Source of the DNA: JASFRI01 sp050115015
GTDB taxonomy: Bacteria > Acidobacteriota > Polarisedimenticolia > CBDVAL01
Direction: 5' to 3'
Length of the DNA stretch: 13,410 nt
Assembly: GCA_050115015.1 (NCBI GenBank)
Contig: JASFRI010000069.1
Span: 1 to 13,410, forward strand
Shown: positions 1 through 6,082 of the stretch, piece by piece
Position numbering within the stretch: position 1 is the first letter of the stretch
Layout of the letters: each line of letters opens with the position of its first letter
The notes under the pieces: generated by a model
What the model saw: the letters and a program-made list of their open reading frames with translations, nothing else
Told to the model about the DNA's origin: nothing
Database searches by the model: none
Position numbers and translations under genes: made by a program

Positions 1-891
1 GGCGGCGGCCCGCTCCGCCGAGGCCACCAGCGTCGGAGGATCCCCCGGTCGGCGCGGGCCGATCTCCACGGGAATGGGGCGGCCGGTCACCCGGCGGGCC
101 GTCTCCACCACCTCGAGCACGGAGTGTCCACGGCCGGTTCCCAGATTGAACGCGCCGCCCGGCTCCCCGGACTCCAGCGCCTCCAGGGCCAGCACATGGG
201 CCATCGCGAGGTCGTCCACGTGCACGTAATCGCGCACGCAGGTGCCGTCAGGGGTCGGGAAATCTCCCCCGTGGATCAGAAGCCGGTCCGCCCCTCCTAG
301 GGCCACGGCGAGAACTCGTGGGACGAGGTGGGTCTCCGGGGCATGGTCCTCACCGATCCCTCCTGCCGGGCTCGCCCCTGCGGCATTGAAGTAGCGCAGG
401 GAGATCCCGGCGATCTCGTAGGGACGACCGTACCACGCTAGCGCCCGCTCGAAGGCGAGCTTGGTCTCCCCGTACGGGTTCGTCGGGAGGCAGGCGTGGG
501 TCTCGGGGATCGGCGTCTCCTCCGGCGCGCCGTAGACCGCTGCAGAGGAGGAAAAGACCAGGCGCGACGTGCCCAGGTCCCGCAGATGCTCGAGCATCAC
601 CAGCGGCGCGATGACGTTGTTCCGGTAATACTTGACCGGATCCACCACCGACTCGCCGACGAGGCAGTGGGCAGCCATGTGGATCACCGCGTCGAAGGGC
701 ACGCGTCGGCGTGCCTCCTCCAGTGCGGCGCGCTGATCGAAGCTCCCCTCGACGAACGGGACGTCCCCCACCGCCTCACGGTGCCCCTCGCGAAGGTCAT
801 CCAGGACGACGACGGCGTTCCCCCGCTGCACGAGCAGCCGTACGATGTGGCTGCCGATGTAGCCGGCCCCTCCGGTCACCAGGACCTGCAT
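1..891 (-). CDS. galE: UDP-glucose 4-epimerase, 3' end cut by window edge
   Basis: Interconverts UDP-glucose and UDP-galactose in the cytoplasm, using bound NAD, and feeds galactose use and surface glycan synthesis. The 297 visible codons translate as an extended short-chain dehydrogenase. The Rossmann motif GGAGYIGSH lies at residues 7-15, an SSSAAVYG segment at 114-121 carries the catalytic Ser/Thr position, and the catalytic Tyr-Lys pair is in YGETK (Y140, K144). RYFNAAGA and the later RDYVHVDDLA segment are typical of GalE. The family is usually about 330 residues, so roughly 30-40 C-terminal residues lie beyond base 1. The start ATG (891-889) shares its A with the truA stop (TGATG), so translation is probably coupled to truA. 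A related NDP-sugar epimerase is possible, but the motifs and register fit GalE best. Confidence 0.93.
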   Translation of the reverse strand, partial: MQVLVTGGAGYIGSHIVRLLVQRGNAVVVLDDLREGHREAVGDVPFVEGSFDQRAALEEARRRVPFDAVIHMAAHCLVGESVVDPVKYYRNNVIAPLVMLEHLRDLGTSRLVFSSSAAVYGAPEETPIPETHACLPTNPYGETKLAFERALAWYGRPYEIAGISLRYFNAAGASPAGGIGEDHAPETHLVPRVLAVALGGADRLLIHGGDFPTPDGTCVRDYVHVDDLAMAHVLALEALESGEPGGAFNLGTGRGHSVLEVVETARRVTGRPIPVEIGPRRPGDPPTLVASAERAAA

Positions 892-1688
892 CAATCGTCC
901 CACCTCCCCCAGGCCGGTCCCACGCCGGGCTCCGGCCCGTACTCCACCCTGTCCAGGAACAGGCCGCGGGCCGGCGCCGTGCGTCCCGCCGCCCGGCGGT
1001 CCCGGGCCTCCAGTATCTCGCGCATGTCCCGCGGCGAACGCCGTCCCGTCCCCACCTCCAGCATGGTGCCCACGGCGATGCGCACCATGTTGTGAAGGAA
1101 GCCAGCCGCCCCGATCCGATAGCACAGGAGGTCCCGGGCGACATCCCACTCCGAACGGAACACCTCCCGGACGTTGCTGCCCATCCGGCTCGACTCCGCC
1201 GCGCAGAAGGACGTAAAGTCGTGCCTTCCCGCCACCAGCGAGGCCGCCTCACGCATCGCCTCGAGATCGAGATCGCGATGGAGATGGTAGACGAAGCGAT
1301 GCTGGAACGGGGACCCCACCTGCGCCCTCCAGATCTGGTACGTGTACTCCCTGCGCCGCGCCGAGTGGCGGGCGTGAAACCCCTCCGGGACCTCACGCGC
1401 CGCGAGGACCGCCACGTCCGCCGGCAGCAGCGCGTTCAGTCCGCGCATCATCCGGCCCAGTTCCAGGGGGTTGGCCGTGGCGAAGCTGCCGACCTGCCCC
1501 CTCGCGTGGACGCCCCGGTCCGTTCGCCCCGCCCCGTGCACCCGCAGGGGGTGATCCAGGATGCGCCCGAGGCGATCCTCCACCGCGTCCTGCACCGTGC
1601 CTCCCCGGGGCTGCGTCTGCCAGCCGAGGTAGTCGGTGCCGTCGTACTGGAGCGTCATCCGGATCGTGCGGATGCGGCCAGCCTCCAA
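891..1688 (-). CDS. truA: tRNA pseudouridine(38-40) synthase TruA
   Basis: Isomerises uridines 38-40 in the anticodon stem-loop of many tRNAs. The LQYDGTDYLGWQ opening, the catalytic GRTDRGVHA loop (the Asp is the nucleophile), the RREYTYQIW strand and the FLHNMVR segment near the C-terminus are all intact, and the length of about 265 residues is normal. The start is uncertain. The chosen TTG at 1688 has a GGAGG (1699-1695) at 6-nt spacing. The longest frame begins at a GTG at 1703 without a Shine-Dalgarno, and an ATG at 1658 would leave almost no leader before LQYDG. The gene is first in a minus-strand pair with galE and is divergent from the GWxTD gene. Function is near certain; only the first 5-15 residues are in doubt. 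Confidence 0.95.
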   Translation of the reverse strand: MEAGRIRTIRMTLQYDGTDYLGWQTQPRGGTVQDAVEDRLGRILDHPLRVHGAGRTDRGVHARGQVGSFATANPLELGRMMRGLNALLPADVAVLAAREVPEGFHARHSARRREYTYQIWRAQVGSPFQHRFVYHLHRDLDLEAMREAASLVAGRHDFTSFCAAESSRMGSNVREVFRSEWDVARDLLCYRIGAAGFLHNMVRIAVGTMLEVGTGRRSPRDMREILEARDRRAAGRTAPARGLFLDRVEYGPEPGVGPAWGRWDD

Positions 1689-1748
1689 GCTCCCCCTCCA
1701 CACCTGCCATCGGGGACGCGAACCTCCGCCCCGCCGGAGGGGTCATCT

Positions 1749-1754
1749 TATAAT
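1749..1754 (+). promoter_or_regulatory. candidate -10 box (TATAAT) upstream of GWxTD gene
   Basis: A perfect TATAAT sits in the only AT-rich patch of the 134-bp divergent intergenic region, about 84 bp upstream of the GWxTD start. No TTGACA-like -35 is visible at 16-18 bp, so this is only a candidate. The opposite strand reads TAAGAT across 1750-1745, the same hexamer as the proposed dnaB -10, so the patch might also serve truA. Confidence 0.35.
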
Positions 1755-1837
1755 GAAAGCGCGCCGTCGGAGCGACCCTTGACCGGCGGTCTTCGCCGCC
1801 CCCGACGCGCCCGGGGGCCGGCATCGAACCGGGGACG

Positions 1838-3193
1838 ATGCGACCCGCCATCCCGTTGATCGCCGTGCTGCTGCTGGCCGGCCCTCCAGGGCCTCTGGCC
1901 GGCCACCCCCTGGACGTCCCCTCGACGTCCTGGTCCGAGGGGCCCGTCCGCTACCTGCTCACGCCGCGCGAGGCCCGGGCGTTCCGGGGGCTGCCGGCGG
2001 ACCCGCAGCGCTCGCGCTTCGTCGAGGCCTTCTGGCGCCGGCGGGACCCGACGCCGCGGACCGCACGCAACGAGTTCCGCCAGACCTTCTGGGACCGGGT
2101 GGATCGCTGCGAGTCGTTGCGGCCCGACATCCCGGCCTCCGGGCCCATGTGGCGCACGCTCCCGGGCAAGTGGTTCATCCTGCTCGGCCCGCCCCAGGCG
2201 GAGCGGACGGAGGGGGAGAGGCTCCAGTGGATCTACAGCAACCCGGAGGTCTCGCTGGTCTTCGCCCCGGCGAGACCGGAGGGCATCCGCGTCGAGTCGG
2301 CCCCCGACGTGGATGCGCGACGGCTCCGGGGACTGGACGCGCCGCTGCCGTGCCTCTCCCCGGCGCGGGAGCCGGACCCCTTCGTCCGGTGGATCCGGGC
2401 CACCGAACCGCTGCCCCAGCTCGCCGGTACCCGCCCGCTCCCGCGGCCCGGCGCCGGCTCGCTACCCCTCGCGGTTCGCGCCGATTTCTACCGCGCCGTT
2501 GACGGCACCACGTACGTGGCCTTCACGCTGGAGGGGCCGTCCGCACCCACGGAGCTGCTGCCCTACGGAGGCCTCGTGGGGCTCGACGGCCGGGGAACGT
2601 CCTTCCCGCTGTCGGGCGTCGAGCGCTTCACGGCGGCGGGCGCCGACGCGCCCGGCGTCCTCCAGACGGGGCTCGGCCTGGACCCGGGACGTTACCGCGC
2701 CTTCTTCGCGTTGCGAGATCCGGCGACCGGCGCCGTCGGGAGCTGGAGGGGGGACCTCACGGTGCCGGACCTCCGCGGCGACGGGCCGGCGCTGTCGAGC
2801 CTGACCCTGGCGCGGGTGCTCGAGCCGGCCGCCGGGCCCGCGGCGCCGGACGTCAAGGTCCCCTTCCGGCTGGGCGGGCTCCGCGTCGTGCCGCGCGTCC
2901 GTCCCGTGCTGGCCGGCACGGAGGAGTTCCAGCTCTACTACCAGGTCTACGGGGCCCCGGGTGCGGAGCCGCGCCCGGTGGAGATCTCCTACCGCCTCGA
3001 GGGCCTGCACGGGGGCCGCTGGCTTCCCCTGGGCGACCCCGTCCGGGCCGCCGGCCGCACCGGGAGCGTTCAGGCGTGGTCCTTCCCGGTGCGGGGCTGG
3101 CCACCGGGGCTCTACCGCCTCACGGTGGCGGTCCGGGATCCGGCCAAGGGACAGGCGGCCGACGAGGCGCTGTCGTTCGAGGTGCGCTCCTGA
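1838..3193 (+). CDS. exported GWxTD-domain protein, function unknown
   Basis: Encodes 451 residues with a short hydrophobic leader (IPLIAVLLLAG, residues 5-15) and a likely signal-peptidase site near AG-H at 21-23, so the product should leave the cytoplasm. Residues 38-120 carry the hallmarks of the GWxTD family: RYLLTPREARAFRGLP, then FWRRRDPTP (65-73) followed by NEFRQTFWDRV, then a tryptophan-bearing segment leading into WFILLGPPQ (112-120). The name-giving motif is degenerate (PMWRTLPG; W and T kept, the usual G and D replaced). The rest, about 210-451, looks like beta-rich repeats, the last of the kind GLYRLTVAVRDPAKG and ending in SFEVRS; this resembles an Ig-like fold. No catalytic residues are evident and the family has no established biochemical role. 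The ATG at 1838 has only a weak GGGG ahead of it but is the start that gives a good signal peptide. The gene stands alone, divergent from truA and followed by the 3221-3456 element. Confidence 0.82.
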   Translation: MRPAIPLIAVLLLAGPPGPLAGHPLDVPSTSWSEGPVRYLLTPREARAFRGLPADPQRSRFVEAFWRRRDPTPRTARNEFRQTFWDRVDRCESLRPDIPASGPMWRTLPGKWFILLGPPQAERTEGERLQWIYSNPEVSLVFAPARPEGIRVESAPDVDARRLRGLDAPLPCLSPAREPDPFVRWIRATEPLPQLAGTRPLPRPGAGSLPLAVRADFYRAVDGTTYVAFTLEGPSAPTELLPYGGLVGLDGRGTSFPLSGVERFTAAGADAPGVLQTGLGLDPGRYRAFFALRDPATGAVGSWRGDLTVPDLRGDGPALSSLTLARVLEPAAGPAAPDVKVPFRLGGLRVVPRVRPVLAGTEEFQLYYQVYGAPGAEPRPVEISYRLEGLHGGRWLPLGDPVRAAGRTGSVQAWSFPVRGWPPGLYRLTVAVRDPAKGQAADEALSFEVRS

Positions 3194-3220
3194 GGGACCG
3201 GTCCCGGCGAGGGCCCCGCC

Positions 3221-3248
3221 CTAGCCCGCGTGATTCATGGGAGGCAGG
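3221..3248 (+). repeat. left terminal inverted-repeat arm of the 3221-3456 element
   Basis: Begins CTAGCCCGC and ends GGCAGG. It is complementary to 3429-3456 with one true mismatch. Its inner part (3243-3248) can instead pair with 3284-3289, so the two pairings compete. Confidence 0.8.
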
Positions 3249-3428
3249 TCGACCGCTGTCGATTCGGGCGCCAGTCCCGAAGACCTGCCGAAACCGCCGA
3301 AGAACGAAAGGCTGCCGGATGTCCGAGGCGCCTCGGGAATGGCCGACCCAGGCGGACGTCCGCAGGCGGGTGAGGGACCCGTCAAGGCCGGCCAACGCAG
3401 GTAGGGCGTTCCCGAGGAGTCTCCGGGG

Positions 3429-3456
3429 CCTGCCCCTCGTGAATCATGCGGGCTAG
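3429..3456 (-). repeat. right terminal inverted-repeat arm of the 3221-3456 element
   Basis: On the minus strand it reads CTAGCCCGC inward from 3456, mirroring the left arm. Its outermost four bases overlap the ldcA 3' end: the TAG within CTAG is the ldcA stop codon. Confidence 0.8.
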
Positions 3457-4355
3457 CCCGGCGACTCCAGGGTCAGGGTCATCTCCCCGGTATCCAGCGC
3501 CGCGGGCACCCCCAGGCTGAGCGTGAGCTTCCGCGCGGTGTGTCCCGCCGCGAGACCCAGCACCACCGGGATGCCCAGCCGGCCCGCGTGATCCCCGATC
3601 ACCTCGTCCAGGGAAAGGGACGGTTGGCCGCGCCGCGGCCGGATCCCCACGGGACGCCCCACGATCATCCCCGCGATGGAACCGAGGATCCCGGCCGCCG
3701 CCAGGTGGCCGAGCATCCGGTCGATGCGGTAGGGCTCCTCACCCCAGTCCTCCCAGAACAGCAGCCGGCCTCGAAGGTCCGGCTGCCACGGGGTCCCCAG
3801 GAGGGTCTGGAGCAGTGACAGACAGCCCCCCTGCAGCACCCCTCGCGCCCGGCCCGGCCGCAGCACCCGGCATCCCCGCAGCCGCAGGCGCTCCCCGCCG
3901 GGGCCCCGCCGCAGGAACCTCCGGAACGAGCGCACCTGGTAGCGCCCCCGGGCGAGGTCGGAGAGATGGGGTCCATAGCCGAGGGGATAGTCCCCCTCGC
4001 GCTGCAACGCCAGGAACAGGGCCGTCAGGTCCGAGTACCCCACCAGCAGCCTCGGGTCCCGCCGCAGGCCGGAGAGGTCGAGCCGGTGGAGGATGCGTCC
4101 GGTGCCGAAGCCGCCACGGGCGAAGAGGATGCCCCGCACGTCGGGATCCGCGATCAGCCGGTTGAGCGCGTCGGCGCGCTCCTCGTCTGCCCCCGCAAGG
4201 TAGCCCCGCCTGCGGGTCAGGCCCGCTCCGAGCCTCACCCGGTATCCGAGGGATTCCAGGATCCCGGCACCGATCCGGATCTCCTCCGGGTCTCCCGGGT
4301 ATCCGGGAGCGGCAACCCCGATGCAGTCCCCCGGCCGCAGGCCGGGCACCTGCAC
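3453..4355 (-). CDS. ldcA: LD-carboxypeptidase, peptidase family S66
   Basis: Family S66 enzymes cleave the L-Lys/DAP to D-Ala bond of murein tetrapeptides in the cytoplasm during peptidoglycan recycling. The 300-residue product matches the usual size. The N-terminus LRPGDCIGVAAP is typical. The nucleophile elbow is VGYSDLTAL (Ser108), the catalytic Glu lies in LFWEDWGEEPYRIDRML (E202) and the catalytic His in GLAAGHT (H272), in the family's Ser-Glu-His order. The GTG at 4355 is 2 nt past the upstream amidohydrolase stop. A TTG at 4361 would overlap that stop as TTGA and has a better purine tract (GGAAGGGG, 7 nt before it), so the first two residues are uncertain. The upstream open frame into the amidohydrolase is spurious. 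The stop codon lies in the right arm of the 3221-3456 element. A microcin-immunity MccF-type S66 member is a less likely alternative. Confidence 0.88.
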   Translation of the reverse strand: MQVPGLRPGDCIGVAAPGYPGDPEEIRIGAGILESLGYRVRLGAGLTRRRGYLAGADEERADALNRLIADPDVRGILFARGGFGTGRILHRLDLSGLRRDPRLLVGYSDLTALFLALQREGDYPLGYGPHLSDLARGRYQVRSFRRFLRRGPGGERLRLRGCRVLRPGRARGVLQGGCLSLLQTLLGTPWQPDLRGRLLFWEDWGEEPYRIDRMLGHLAAAGILGSIAGMIVGRPVGIRPRRGQPSLSLDEVIGDHAGRLGIPVVLGLAAGHTARKLTLSLGVPAALDTGEMTLTLESPG

Positions 4356-4357
4356 GT

Positions 4358-5560
4358 TCAACCCAGCGCCCCTTCCAGCGAGGTCCGGAACGCCTGGAAC
4401 GCCGCCCGGGCCTCCTGTGCCAGGTGGCGCCAGGCGAACAGGTCCGCCGCCGTCATCGCCATCGCCTTCACCGAGTCGACGAGGGCCCGCTCGCCGCGTT
4501 CCGATACCGAGGCGAGCCCGAAGTCCCGCGTGTGGGACGCGAGCTCCGGCGGGCAGATCGCCACGAAGGGATGGATGGCGGGGCAGCGGAACGAGACGTT
4601 CCCCATGTCGAGGGAACCCTGGTTCCGCCTGGGCCCCTCCACCGGCTCGCGACCCAGTGCCCTCAGGTTGTCCGCGTAGGCGCGCGCCAGCACGTCGTTG
4701 CTCACCATCTCGAAGTAGGGGTTGTCCGTGTCCCGGATCTCGAACCGGGTGCCGGTCGCCGTGGCGATCCCCTGGATCATCCTCTCGATCTGCTGCCGGA
4801 CGTCCCGCACCTCCCGGATCGTCGGGGCGCGCACGCTGAACTGTGCGACGGCCCGCTCGGGGATGATGTTCGCGCGCTTCCCCCCTTCGAGGATCACCCC
4901 CGGCGCCTTCACCTGCGGACTCCACCGGCGGCGGGCCGCATCGACGGCCATGAACAGCTGCAGGACCGCATCCAGAGCGTTGATCCCCTTCTCCGGGTGC
5001 GCCACGGCGTGAGCCGATTTCCCCAGGAACTCGACCTCCATGCCACTGCAGGCCAGCGACGTCGAGTGCGCCCGGTCCTCGGCGGACGGATGCACGAGCA
5101 TGGCGGCATCATAGTCGTCGAACACGCCCGCCCGGGCGAGGACCACCTTGCCGCCGATGGTCTCCTCGGCGGGGGTGCCGATGACCGCCACCGAGCCGCG
5201 GCTCCGGGAGGCCACCCGCGCCGCCACGATGCCGGCGAACACGCCGGCGGCACCGATGAGGTTGTGCCCGCATCCGTGCCCGATCTCCGGCAACGCATCG
5301 TACTCGGCCAGGAAGGCGACCCGGGGTCCGGGACGTGCCGCCGCCGAGGCCGTCGCCCGGAAGGCGGTGGGCAGGCCCGCGAGGCCGACCTCCACCTGGA
5401 ACCCGTGCCCCTCCAGGACGCCCCGGATGCGCTCCACGCTGTCGACCTCCTCGCCGGAGAGCTCCGGATGGTCGAACAGGGCACGGCTGAGCGCAATGGC
5501 CTCCGGCGCCAGACGCTCCGCCTCCTCGAGGGCCAGGCGCTTGAGCTGTCCGGCGTCCAT
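4358..5560 (-). CDS. M20-family metal-dependent amidohydrolase (AbgB/ACY1L2-like)
   Basis: A cytoplasmic hydrolase of amide or dipeptide bonds using two divalent metals. The 400-residue product has an M20D layout. Early LFDHPELSGEE (28-38) is followed by AEYDALPEIGHGCGHN (85-100; D88, C97 and H99 as likely metal or core residues). TPAEETIGGK holds the E132-E133 pair, and VHPSAED gives H157. A dimerisation-domain segment, KSAHAVAHPEKGINALDAV (181-199), follows, and a late metal-ligand His lies in AIHPFVAI (H330). The GHGCGHNL form resembles aminobenzoyl-glutamate hydrolase subunit B and PM20D2-like proteins, but the substrate cannot be assigned. The ATG at 5560 has GGGAGG four bases ahead; the longer open frame would run through rnpB and is rejected. 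It is followed almost immediately by ldcA and preceded by rnpB 43 bp upstream with no visible terminator, so it may be read from the rnpB promoter. A role beside ldcA in recycling wall peptides is only a guess. Confidence 0.9.
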   Translation of the reverse strand: MDAGQLKRLALEEAERLAPEAIALSRALFDHPELSGEEVDSVERIRGVLEGHGFQVEVGLAGLPTAFRATASAAARPGPRVAFLAEYDALPEIGHGCGHNLIGAAGVFAGIVAARVASRSRGSVAVIGTPAEETIGGKVVLARAGVFDDYDAAMLVHPSAEDRAHSTSLACSGMEVEFLGKSAHAVAHPEKGINALDAVLQLFMAVDAARRRWSPQVKAPGVILEGGKRANIIPERAVAQFSVRAPTIREVRDVRQQIERMIQGIATATGTRFEIRDTDNPYFEMVSNDVLARAYADNLRALGREPVEGPRRNQGSLDMGNVSFRCPAIHPFVAICPPELASHTRDFGLASVSERGERALVDSVKAMAMTAADLFAWRHLAQEARAAFQAFRTSLEGALG

Positions 5561-5603
5561 GGAGCCTCCCGGGGGCGGCGGCCGACCGCGGGGAATCGAA
5601 GGT

Positions 5604-5986
5604 GTCGGAGACGGAACTGTAAGCCGAATTCTGTTTCCCGCCCGGAGGCGGGACGACGACCATTCATCTGGGCCGGCGATCGCCCGCCGGCTCGTGCGAC
5701 CTACCCGGAGGCCTCGGGCCGGGCCAGCCCTTGGCAACCTCCCTATTTGGTCTTGCTCCGCGTGGGGTTTACCGTGCGACCGACGTCACCGCCGGCCCGG
5801 TGCGCTCTTACCGCACCTTTTCACCCTTGCCGGCCCGCGGCAGCCGCGGACCTCGGCGGTTTGTTTTCTGTGGCACTTTCCTTCGGGTCGCCCCGACTGG
5901 GCGTTACCCAGCACGCCGCCCTGTGGAGTTCGGACTTTCCTCCAGCCCCCTTTCGGAGGCCAGCGGCCGTCCGTTCCGCTCCGACC
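5604..5986 (-). ncRNA. rnpB: RNase P RNA, bacterial type A
   Basis: The catalytic RNA that removes 5' leaders from tRNA precursors. Read on the minus strand, the conserved blocks appear in order: GAGGAAAGTCCGAACTCC near the 5' side, ACAGAAAACAAACCGCC, GGTGAAAAGGTGCGGTAAGA, GGTAAACCCCACGCGGAGCAA then GACCAAATAGGG, CAGATGAATG, and ACAGAATTCGGCTTACA near the 3' end. The P1 helix closes with GTCGGAG (5985-5979) against CTCCGAC (5610-5604), which sets the ends to within a few bases. Length of about 383 nt and the block order fit type A. The long reading frames across this region on both strands are chance products of high GC. Transcription probably starts at about 5985 from the promoter just upstream. 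Confidence 0.97.
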
Positions 5987-5991
5987 CGTTC

Positions 5992-6020
5992 ATCATAGCG
6001 GGGAGAACCCGCCGGGGCAA
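5992..6020 (-). promoter_or_regulatory. sigma-70-type promoter of rnpB
   Basis: On the minus strand TTGCCC (6020-6015) and TATGAT (5997-5992) are separated by exactly 17 bp. The predicted start, seven bases below the -10, is G5985, which coincides with the first base of the RNase P P1 helix. That agreement supports the call. Confidence 0.75.
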
Positions 6021-6026
6021 CGGCGC

Positions 6027-6055
6027 TTGTGGGACCGGGGGCGCTGCGCTAAGAT
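6027..6055 (+). promoter_or_regulatory. candidate sigma-70-type promoter of dnaB
   Basis: TTGTGG (6027-6032) and TAAGAT (6050-6055) have a 17-bp spacer. The start would fall near 6062, leaving a leader of about 20 nt. It is back to back with the rnpB promoter, 6 bp between -35 boxes. The match is moderate (three of six and four of six consensus bases). Confidence 0.5.
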
Positions 6056-6082
6056 GCCCCCCTGCGACGTCCTCCCGAGACC

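Larger units (their letters stand above)
3221..3456 (+). ncRNA. structured element with 28-position closing helix; candidate novel ncRNA or MITE-like element
   Basis: The two ends (3221-3248 and 3429-3456) pair over 28 positions: 24 Watson-Crick pairs, three G-U pairs and one A-C mismatch. Between them are consecutive local helices. GGCAGGTC (3243-3250) pairs with GACCTGCC (3282-3289) and encloses two small hairpins, CGAC/GTCG (3250-3261) and TTCGGG/CCCGAA (3263-3281). CGGATGTCCG (3316-3325) pairs with CGGACGTCCG (3353-3362). Smaller hairpins are CGGGT/ACCCG (3367-3381), AACGC/GCGTT (3394-3410) and CCCGAG/CTC-GGG (3411-3427). A purine-rich linker with two GAAA runs lies at 3290-3310. No convincing reading frame crosses it. 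Both ends carry CTAG, which could be a 4-bp target duplication if it is a mobile element. It lies between convergent genes and has no terminal T-run, so it is not a standard terminator. I do not recognise a known family; structure and strand are read by eye. Confidence 0.5.

Noticed and set aside
1785..1800. Small hairpin GGCGG/CCGCC in the leader of the GWxTD gene
   Set aside because: Five GC pairs are expected by chance in DNA of this composition, and nothing else suggests regulation.
711..1859. Long plus-strand open frame opposite galE and truA
   Set aside because: It is antisense to two well-supported genes and has low-complexity Arg/Pro/Ala-rich composition typical of GC-rich shadow frames.
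3243..3289. Resemblance to a cobalamin riboswitch closing stem (GGCAGGTC with CCCGAAGACCTGCC)
   Set aside because: Only 31 nt lie between the strands, and the conserved B12-box core and the other helices are missing; no B12 gene is downstream.
3076..3456. Plus-strand open frame running from the GWxTD gene through the structured element
   Set aside because: Its first part is an out-of-frame shadow of the GWxTD gene and the rest has no recognisable protein character; the region is better explained by RNA or inverted-repeat structure.
3221..3456. Intrinsic bidirectional terminator for the convergent genes
   Set aside because: The stem is far too long and multibranched, encloses about 180 nt, and has no T-run on either side.
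4424..5998. 524-codon plus-strand frame opposite the amidohydrolase and rnpB
   Set aside because: Antisense to the M20 gene with intact metal-site motifs, and continues through an RNA gene.
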